DNA from: Escherichia coli DSM 30083 = JCM 1649 = ATCC 11775
Lineage (GTDB): Bacteria; Pseudomonadota; Gammaproteobacteria; Enterobacterales; Enterobacteriaceae
Assembly: GCF_003697165.2 (NCBI RefSeq)
Contig: NZ_CP033092.2
Location: 2,976,001 to 3,040,000, forward strand
Reading direction: 5' to 3'
DNA: 64,000 nt
The first letter of the stretch is position 1; every line of letters starts with the position of its first letter. The translations under genes were made by a program, and so were the position numbers. The notes below the pieces were generated by a model. It was not told where the DNA came from, did not search any database, and saw nothing but the letters and a program-made list of their open reading frames with translations. Below are positions 57,331 through 64,000 of this stretch, piece by piece.

Positions 57331-57366
57331 AATCCCCGGAAGGTTTTTGCCTTCCGGGGATTTTTT
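57331..57366. terminator. Bidirectional terminator between hspQ and yccU
   Basis: A perfect thirteen-base stem, AATCCCCGGAAGG / CCTTCCGGGGATT, with loop TTTTTG, is followed by TTTT on the plus strand. On the minus strand the tail after the same hairpin is TGTTC-like and weaker. It overlaps the yccU stop region. Confidence 0.9.
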
Positions 57367-57778
57367 ATTTGGCCAGGCCCAGGCGAGGGATCTCAATCGC
57401 CGGGCAGCGATCCATCACCACGTTTAGCCCTGCATCACGCGCCAGCACTGCCGCTTGCTCATTAATCACCCCCAGTTGCATCCAGAGGGTTTTCGCGCCA
57501 ATGGCGATAGCTTCCTGCGCCACGCCCCACGCCGCTTCTGAATTACGGAAAACATCGACCATATCGACTTTTTCCGGAACGTCTGCCAGCGTGCCATACC
57601 CCTGCTGGCCCAGCAGTGTTTTGCCGGCAACTTTTGGCGAAACAGGAATGACGTGATACCCCTGGTCGAGTAGATATTTCATCACGCGATAGCTGGGACG
57701 ATCGGGTTTGTCGCTTGCCCCCACCAGCGCAATGGTGTGAGTGGACGTTAAAATGCCTGCAATATCGGTTTCTTTCAT
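57365..57778 (-). CDS. yccU: CoA-binding-fold protein YccU
   Basis: A 137-residue protein with a CoA-binding (Rossmann) fold. The motif IALVGASDKPDRPSYRVMKYLLDQGYHVIPVSP resembles the CoA-binding domain of succinyl-CoA synthetase. Its substrate is unknown. The ATG at 57778 gives the known length and follows GGAGGAAATA; a 27-codon extension to 57859 was rejected. Divergent from yccT. Confidence 0.93.
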   Translation of the reverse strand: MKETDIAGILTSTHTIALVGASDKPDRPSYRVMKYLLDQGYHVIPVSPKVAGKTLLGQQGYGTLADVPEKVDMVDVFRNSEAAWGVAQEAIAIGAKTLWMQLGVINEQAAVLARDAGLNVVMDRCPAIEIPRLGLAK

Positions 57779-57950
57779 TATTTCCTCCAGACTGTTTAAC
57801 AAAGTGTACGACAAAGCCGACATGCCAACCATGCAGCTAATACGAATGAATGAGAGCAAAAGCGGGAAATATGTCTATATGTTAGTAAGTATGATTAAAG
57901 AAAAATTTTGACACATTATTATTCGGGCGGTCTTTTAACAGGAGCTATCT

Positions 57951-58613
57951 ATGAAAACCGGCATCGTGACCACCTTGATTGCATTATGTTTGCCGGTATC
58001 CGTTTTTGCCACCACGCTGCGGCTTTCTACTGATGTCGATCTTCTGGTACTCGACGGTAAGAAGGTTTCCAGCTCTCTGCTGCGCGGTGCGGACAGCATT
58101 GAACTGGACAATGGACCGCATCAGTTAGTGTTTCGCGTTGAGAAGACGATTCATCTTTCCAATAGTGAAGAACGGCTCTATATCTCCCCTCCACTGGTGG
58201 TTAGTTTTAATACCCAGCTCATCAACCAGGTCAATTTTCGCCTGCCTCGCCTGGAGAATGAGCGGGAAGCTAACCATTTTGATGCCGCGCCGCGCCTTGA
58301 ATTGTTGGATGGCGATGCGACGCCGATTCCGGTAAAGCTGGATATTCTCGCCATTACCTCAACTGCAAAAACGATTGATTATGAGGTCGAGGTTGAACGC
58401 TATAACAAATCCGCGAAACGCGCTTCACTACCGCAATTTGCCACGATGATGGCAGATGACAGTACGCTGCTTTCGGGTGTTTCCGAGCTGGATGCTATTC
58501 CGCCGCAGTCTCAGGTGCTCACAGAACAACGGCTGAAGTATTGGTTTAAACTGGCTGACCCACAAACGCGAAATACTTTCCTGCAATGGGCGGAAAAACA
58601 ACCATCCTCCTGA
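57951..58613 (+). CDS. yccT: Periplasmic curli-assembly modulator YccT (CsgI)
   Basis: A 220-residue secreted periplasmic protein with a signal peptide (residues 1-20, ending VFA) and a DUF2057 domain. In E. coli and Salmonella it interferes with CsgA polymerisation and so tunes curli formation; the name csgI has been used. AGGAGCTATCT precedes the ATG. A terminator follows. Confidence 0.93.
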
Positions 58614-58622
58614 GATTTTTGT

Positions 58623-58641
58623 GCCTGTGCGCAGGCTTTTT
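58623..58641 (+). terminator. Terminator after yccT
   Basis: A perfect five-base stem GCCTG / CAGGC with a four-base loop is followed by five T. The stem is short, but it lies ten bases after the yccT stop. Confidence 0.7.
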
Positions 58642-58708
58642 CAGTCTTTATCTTGCAGCGATAAGTACTTACAGTAATCTGTAGGAAAGTTAACTACGGA
58701 TGTACATT

Positions 58709-59167
58709 ATGGAACTGACGACTCGCACTTTACCTTCGCGGAAACATATTGCGCTGGTGGCACACGATCACTGCAAACAAATGCTGATGAGCTGGGTGGA
58801 ACGGCATCAACCGTTACTGGAACAACACGTACTGTATGCAACAGGCACTACCGGTAACTTAATTTCCCGCGCGACCGGCATGAACGTCAACGCGATGTTG
58901 AGTGGCCCAATGGGGGGTGACCAGCAGGTTGGCGCATTGATCTCAGAAGGGAAAATTGATGTATTGATTTTCTTCTGGGACCCACTAAATGCCGTGCCGC
59001 ACGATCCTGACGTGAAAGCCTTGCTGCGTCTGGCAACGGTATGGAACATTCCGGTCGCCACCAACGTGGCAACGGCAGACTTCATTATCCAGTCACCGCA
59101 TTTTAACGACGCGGTCGATATTCTGATCCCCGATTATCAGCGTTATCTCGCAGACCGTCTGAAGTAA
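58709..59167 (+). CDS. mgsA: Methylglyoxal synthase
   Basis: A 152-residue homohexameric cytosolic enzyme that turns dihydroxyacetone phosphate into methylglyoxal and phosphate, bypassing lower glycolysis when phosphate is low. Family motifs are LVAHDHCK near residue 18 and [10 protein letters not shown], which holds the catalytic aspartate (known D71), plus ATNVATADF. Two ATG codons lie at 58700 and 58709. I chose the second because it gives the known length. Confidence 0.96.
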
Positions 59168-59173
59168 TATTGC

Positions 59174-59200
59174 ACAGGTGGCAAACGCCACCTGTTTCTT
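59174..59200 (+). terminator. Hairpin after mgsA
   Basis: A perfect nine-base stem, ACAGGTGGC / GCCACCTGT, with loop AAAC, is followed by TTTCTT on the plus strand. It lies between convergent mgsA and helD. Confidence 0.8.
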
Positions 59201-61253
59201 ACGGTTTTCTCGCCACCGGCACATCCAGATTTTTCAGTATATCCACAAAGGGAGAGGGATTCTCTTTGTTAAACAGTGCCCATACCCGATGACGTGCCCG
59301 GGTCAGCGCCACGTACATTAACCGCCGTTCTTCAGCGTCCGGGAAATCCTCAACCGGTGGCAGTAGCGCCTCTTCCATAATCGACTCCCGCGCCGCAGCC
59401 GGAAAACCATCACTCCCCTCCTGCAAGCCAACGATGATGACGTAATCCGCCTGTTGCCCTTTGCTGGCATGAATGGTCATAAAGTCGATTTGCAACTTCG
59501 GCCAGCGTGTTGCTGCTTTTTCCAGGCTGGCAGGCCTCATGTGATGGTAACGCGCCAGGATCAGAATGCGCTCTTCCGGTTTGGCATAACCAGAGAGTTT
59601 ATCCAGCAAAGCGTCAAGTTGACCCTCATCCAATAACGTGACGGCTTTTTTGTCTCCATTGGTTAAGCTGTTTAGCGGCTTTTTAAGCTGGCCTGGGTTC
59701 TGCTGAATAAACCTGTTTGCCACCTCACCGATACGACTGTTAAAACGGTAGGTCGTGTCTAAATCACAGCGATCACCTTCACCAAAGTTTTCATGGAAAG
59801 CCGTGGTAAGCGACATTTGCGCACCGCTGAATCGGTAAATCGCCTGCCAGTCATCACCAACAGCGAACAACGTCGTTTGACTATTTTGCTTGCGTAATGC
59901 CGCTAACAACGCTGCACGCTGCGGCGAGATATCCTGAAATTCATCAACCAGAATATGCTTCCACGGGCTGATAAAGCGACCTTTCTCCAGAATCACAATC
60001 GCCTGGTGAATAAGGCCCGAAAAATCGACAGCGTTTTCTGCCTTCAGCGCACCTTTCCAGGCTTTTAATAACGGGGCCATCAACTTGATACGTTTACTGA
60101 ACAGATCGCGAATCTCTTCGGGTGCACTGGCAATCATTTCTGCCTGTGCACCACCGTGCATCCGCATCAGACTTACCCAGCGATCGAGGCGAGAGGCAAG
60201 ACGACGCTGTAATTTTTCATCATCCCAGAAATTACCTTCTGGCACTGACCACTGCATTTCTTCCGTCAGCCATTGCCGCCAGCCCTTCGCCTGCGCTTTC
60301 TTTTCGCTGCATTGCTTGCGCCACTCAGCAATAAAAAGTTCATGACGGGCAGCGGTATCATTTTCCAGTTTGCTGACTATCGGAACTTTTTTGCTGCCCT
60401 GCTGAATAATATGCAGCGCCAGCGCATGAAACGTGCGTGCGGTAATGTCTTCGGTATGTAGTCGTTCTCGAATACGCTCGTGCATCTCTTCAGCGGCTTT
60501 GCGACCAAACGCCAGCAATAAAATTTGCTCAGGGGACGCTTCACCACGCGCCAGTAACCAGCCAGCACGGGCCACCAGCACCGACGTTTTTCCGCTTCCT
60601 GCACCTGCCAGCACTAACAGAGAATGCTCGCCATTAACGACTGCCCGGGCCTGCGCCGGATTCAGCGGTGAAGACTCGACCTGGCGGAAAAAATCCGCAT
60701 ACTCGGTAAGCATGGCTTCGGTATACGCCTGATTATGCTGCAACCGAGCGCCTTCAATGTCCTTCAACCAGGCCTGACATTTACGCCACACCTCACGGCA
60801 GTTATCGAATTCTTCCAGTCGGTTAACCGGCAATGGTAACGCCGACAAAGCCTGGCGGATTTGTTGCTGCACGCCAGAGGTTTGCTCACGCGTCAGCCAT
60901 TTATTTTCTCCGGTGCGCGTGGCAATCAAATCCAGTTGCTGACGTAAAACGCCAGACGCAATTTCGCTCATCTCGCCACTCCACCGCCGCCAGTGAGCAT
61001 CAAGATGATGGTAAAAACGCTGCGTCTCGCCCCATTCGGTGCCGTGCAGACGCACCACTTTTTCGTCCGGCAGTACAAATTCCAGCTCGCCCCATACCAG
61101 ACCGCGCTTACAGTGAATCGCCAGTAATTGATTGAAAGGAATAAGGTATTCGTGGCGATCGCCGGAGACTTTAATCCCGGCATTGAGGATCACCGCCCGA
61201 TCGTAAGGGTGCTGTGCCAGACGTTTTCCAAGCGTTGTCGCTTTCAGTTCCAT
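59199..61253 (-). CDS. helD: DNA helicase IV (HelD)
   Basis: A 684-residue UvrD/Rep-like superfamily 1A DNA helicase, moving 3' to 5'. An N-terminal domain (about 1-190) is specific to this family. Walker A is LAGAGSGKTSVLVARA, motif II is HILVDEFQDIS, motif III GDDWQAIYRFSGAQ, motif V TIHASKGQQADYVIIV, and motif VI VALTRARHRVWAL. The ATG at 61253 gives the K-12 length; the frame extends 31 codons upstream and was rejected. Divergent from yccF. Confidence 0.96.
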   Translation of the reverse strand: MELKATTLGKRLAQHPYDRAVILNAGIKVSGDRHEYLIPFNQLLAIHCKRGLVWGELEFVLPDEKVVRLHGTEWGETQRFYHHLDAHWRRWSGEMSEIASGVLRQQLDLIATRTGENKWLTREQTSGVQQQIRQALSALPLPVNRLEEFDNCREVWRKCQAWLKDIEGARLQHNQAYTEAMLTEYADFFRQVESSPLNPAQARAVVNGEHSLLVLAGAGSGKTSVLVARAGWLLARGEASPEQILLLAFGRKAAEEMHERIRERLHTEDITARTFHALALHIIQQGSKKVPIVSKLENDTAARHELFIAEWRKQCSEKKAQAKGWRQWLTEEMQWSVPEGNFWDDEKLQRRLASRLDRWVSLMRMHGGAQAEMIASAPEEIRDLFSKRIKLMAPLLKAWKGALKAENAVDFSGLIHQAIVILEKGRFISPWKHILVDEFQDISPQRAALLAALRKQNSQTTLFAVGDDWQAIYRFSGAQMSLTTAFHENFGEGDRCDLDTTYRFNSRIGEVANRFIQQNPGQLKKPLNSLTNGDKKAVTLLDEGQLDALLDKLSGYAKPEERILILARYHHMRPASLEKAATRWPKLQIDFMTIHASKGQQADYVIIVGLQEGSDGFPAAARESIMEEALLPPVEDFPDAEERRLMYVALTRARHRVWALFNKENPSPFVDILKNLDVPVARKP

Positions 61254-61375
61254 GACTCTGTAGATCCACACGAAATTATTTCTTATCAGTGTAACCGTCA
61301 GAGAAAACGTGCTCCAGCCCAAAAAAACGTTACAATTGCCGCCCATTACTGAAAACCACAGTAAAGCGAGGTTTT

Positions 61376-61822
61376 ATGCGTACCGTTTTGAACATTCTGA
61401 ACTTTGTGCTTGGCGGATTTGCCACCACTCTGGGCTGGCTGTTGGCGACTCTGGTCAGTATTGTGCTGATTTTTACCTTACCACTGACACGATCCTGCTG
61501 GGAGATCACCAAACTGTCTCTGGTGCCTTATGGCAATGAAGCTATTCATGTCGATGAACTGAACCCGGCTGGCAAAAATGTGCTGCTAAATACTGGCGGT
61601 ACGGTATTGAATATTTTCTGGCTGATTTTCTTTGGCTGGTGGTTATGCCTGATGCACATTGCAACGGGCATCGCACAATGTATTTCCATCATTGGCATTC
61701 CTGTCGGTATTGCGAACTTTAAAATTGCCGCTATTGCACTATGGCCGGTCGGTCGTCGCGTGGTATCGGTAGAAACAGCGCAAGCTGCGCGCGAAGCCAA
61801 TGCACGTCGTCGTTTCCAATAA
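61376..61822 (+). CDS. yccF: Inner-membrane protein YccF
   Basis: A 148-residue inner-membrane protein with two YccF domains. It has four hydrophobic segments near residues 6-35 and 65-118. Its function is not established. GCGAGG precedes the ATG. yccS follows closely on the same strand, and the two probably form an operon. Confidence 0.94.
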   Translation: MRTVLNILNFVLGGFATTLGWLLATLVSIVLIFTLPLTRSCWEITKLSLVPYGNEAIHVDELNPAGKNVLLNTGGTVLNIFWLIFFGWWLCLMHIATGIAQCISIIGIPVGIANFKIAAIALWPVGRRVVSVETAQAAREANARRRFQ

Positions 61823-61840
61823 TCCACTAATATGGCCTTT

Positions 61841-63994
61841 ATGCTAAGTCCTTTGCTCAAACGCTATACCTGGAACAGCGCCTGGCTGTATTACGCGCGT
61901 ATTTTTATTGCGCTTTGTGGAACCACAGCGTTTCCGTGGTGGCTGGGTGATGTAAAACTGACGATTCCGCTGACGCTTGGGATGGTGGCAGCGGCGCTGA
62001 CCGATCTCGATGACCGACTGGCGGGACGTTTGCGTAACCTCATCATTACGCTGTTCTGCTTTTTTATCGCCTCGGCCTCAGTAGAATTGCTGTTTCCCTG
62101 GCCCTGGCTATTTGCGATTGGCTTAACGCTCTCTACCAGCGGCTTCATTTTGCTCGGCGGTCTGGGTCAACGCTATGCAACAATTGCCTTCGGTGCATTG
62201 CTGATCGCCATTTACACTATGTTGGGAACATCACTGTATGAGCACTGGTATCAGCAGCCGATGTATCTTCTGGCCGGTGCCGTCTGGTACAACGTCCTGA
62301 CACTTATTGGTCATCTGCTGTTCCCGGTCCGCCCGCTGCAGGACAACCTGGCGCGTTGCTATGAACAACTGGCGCGTTATCTTGAGCTCAAGTCGCGCAT
62401 GTTTGATCCTGATATTGAAGATGAAAGCCAGGCACCGCTGTACGATTTGGCTCTCGCCAACGGTCAGCTGATGGCGACATTGAATCAGACGAAACTCTCG
62501 CTGCTGACCCGCTTACGTGGCGATCGTGGTCAACGAGGAACGCGTCGCACACTGCATTATTACTTTGTCGCACAGGATATTCACGAGCGTGCCAGCTCTT
62601 CTCATATTCAATATCAAACATTGCGTGAGCATTTTCGCCACAGCGACGTGCTGTTCCGTTTTCAGCGGCTGATGTCGATGCAGGGCCAGGCGTGCCAGCA
62701 ACTGTCACGCTGTATTTTGCTGCGTCAGCCTTATCAACATGATCCGCATTTTGAGCGCGCTTTTACGCATATTGATGCTGCGCTGGAGCGGATGCGCGAT
62801 AACGGCGCTCCTGCTGATTTACTCAAAACACTGGGATTTTTACTGAACAATTTACGTGCCATTGATGCCCAACTGGCAACAATTGAATCAGAACAGGCCC
62901 AGGCACTGCCCCATAATAATGACGAAAATGAGCTCGCTGATGACAGCCCGCACGGATTGAGTGATATCTGGCTGCGTCTTAGCCGTCACTTCACGCCGGA
63001 ATCCGCCCTCTTCCGTCATGCGGTAAGAATGTCGCTGGTGTTGTGCTTCGGCTACGCCATCATTCAGATAACCGGAATGCATCACGGGTATTGGATCTTG
63101 CTGACAAGTTTGTTTGTCTGCCAGCCAAACTATAACGCCACGCGCCACCGCCTGAAGTTAAGGATTATTGGTACGCTGGTAGGTATCGCAATTGGTATTC
63201 CTGTGCTGTGGTTTGTGCCATCACTGGAAGGGCAGTTGGTGCTGCTGGTTATTACCGGCGTGCTCTTTTTTGCCTTCCGTAACGTGCAATACGCCCATGC
63301 AACGATGTTCATCACACTTTTGGTGCTACTGTGTTTCAACTTGCTGGGTGAAGGTTTTGAAGTGGCGTTACCTCGCGTAATCGATACGCTGATTGGTTGT
63401 GCCATTGCGTGGGCGGCAGTGAGCTACATCTGGCCTGACTGGAAGTTTCGCAATCTGCCGCGAATGCTCGAACGCGCCACAGAGGCCAACTGCCGGTATC
63501 TCGATGCCATACTGGAACAATACCATCAGGGGCGTGATAACCGTCTGGCGTATCGTATTGCCCGCCGCGATGCACACAACCGTGATGCTGAACTGGCGTC
63601 GGTGGTATCAAATATGTCCAGCGAACCGAACGTTACCCCGCAAATTCGCGAAGCCGCGTTTCGGTTGCTGTGCCTTAACCATACGTTTACCAGCTATATC
63701 TCAGCCCTCGGTGCTCACCGGGAGCAGTTAACTAATCCTGAAATTCTGGCGTTTCTTGATGACGCAGTTTGCTATGTTGATGACGCGCTACATCATCAAC
63801 CTGCTGATGAAGAACGCGTCAATCAGGCATTAGCTGGCCTGAAACAGCGGATGCAGCAACTTGAACCACGGGCAGACAGCAAAGAACCTCTGGTCGTACA
63901 ACAAGTTGGGTTATTGATTGCATTACTGCCAGAGATTGGTCGTCTGCAACGCCAGATTACTCAAGTTCCGCAGGAAACTCCTGTTTCGGCGTAA
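61841..63994 (+). CDS. yccS: FUSC-family inner-membrane protein YccS
   Basis: A 717-residue inner-membrane protein of the FUSC/YccS family, related to aromatic acid efflux proteins (AaeB-like). Two hydrophobic blocks, at about residues 20-150 and 390-530, are separated by a cytoplasmic helical region. Its transported substrate is unknown. Two ATG codons lie at 61832 (720 residues) and 61841 (717); neither has a clear ribosome site, so the first may also be used. It ends six bases before the end of the window. Confidence 0.93.
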   Translation: MLSPLLKRYTWNSAWLYYARIFIALCGTTAFPWWLGDVKLTIPLTLGMVAAALTDLDDRLAGRLRNLIITLFCFFIASASVELLFPWPWLFAIGLTLSTSGFILLGGLGQRYATIAFGALLIAIYTMLGTSLYEHWYQQPMYLLAGAVWYNVLTLIGHLLFPVRPLQDNLARCYEQLARYLELKSRMFDPDIEDESQAPLYDLALANGQLMATLNQTKLSLLTRLRGDRGQRGTRRTLHYYFVAQDIHERASSSHIQYQTLREHFRHSDVLFRFQRLMSMQGQACQQLSRCILLRQPYQHDPHFERAFTHIDAALERMRDNGAPADLLKTLGFLLNNLRAIDAQLATIESEQAQALPHNNDENELADDSPHGLSDIWLRLSRHFTPESALFRHAVRMSLVLCFGYAIIQITGMHHGYWILLTSLFVCQPNYNATRHRLKLRIIGTLVGIAIGIPVLWFVPSLEGQLVLLVITGVLFFAFRNVQYAHATMFITLLVLLCFNLLGEGFEVALPRVIDTLIGCAIAWAAVSYIWPDWKFRNLPRMLERATEANCRYLDAILEQYHQGRDNRLAYRIARRDAHNRDAELASVVSNMSSEPNVTPQIREAAFRLLCLNHTFTSYISALGAHREQLTNPEILAFLDDAVCYVDDALHHQPADEERVNQALAGLKQRMQQLEPRADSKEPLVVQQVGLLIALLPEIGRLQRQITQVPQETPVSA

Positions 63995-64000
63995 GAGAGT

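Overview
The window is chromosomal DNA from Escherichia coli or a very close Escherichia. Nearly every gene matches a known E. coli K-12 gene, in the order of the K-12 stretch from yccS to ycdX, read here in reverse orientation. It is not K-12 itself. The insertion block that K-12 carries between serX and ycdT is missing, efeU is intact, appA runs straight into cspH with no gfc-etp-etk block between them, and rutG carries an internal deletion. All comparisons with K-12 come from memory of its proteins and gene order, not from a search.

Layout. 1-2200: ycdX, ghrA and tRNA-Ser serX. 2200-10340: the diguanylate cyclase ycdT, divergent from pgaABCD (poly-beta-1,6-GlcNAc adhesin), with a long CsrA-type leader before pgaA. 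10340-15170: phoH with a Pho box, REP repeats, and efeUOB (acid-induced ferrous iron uptake) behind a Fur-like site. 15170-21240: divergent putP and putA with five PutA half-sites between them. 21240-27545: rutR and the pyrimidine-degradation operon rutABCDEF, with sigma-54, RutR and NtrC-like sites, followed by a broken rutG. 27580-32370: ymdF, wrbA-yccJ, agp, cbpA-cbpM and a 101-bp-period REP array. 32370-41330: torCAD, torR, torT and torS (TMAO respiration and its regulation). 41400-43810: yccM, gnsA, ymcE, ymcF, cspG and cspH. 43800-48000: appCBX-appA (cytochrome bd-II and phytase). 48100-53600: hyaABCDEF (O2-tolerant hydrogenase-1). 54000-64000: tRNA-Ser serT, yccA, tusE, acyP, rlmI, hspQ, yccU, yccT(csgI), mgsA, helD, yccF and yccS.

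The genes form well-known modules: biofilm polysaccharide with its c-di-GMP enzyme; iron, proline and pyrimidine acquisition; and three anaerobic or microaerobic respiratory modules (TMAO reductase, bd-II oxidase, hydrogenase-1).

I found no undescribed multi-gene system. The points most worth a second look are the 106-bp rutG deletion, the appA-cspH junction, the intact efeU, a possible 21-codon ORF in the pgaA leader, a strong terminator inside ymcE just after ymcF (which appears to start at AUU), the unsettled 5' ends of phoH and ycdT, and a one-base change at the 3' end of torS.
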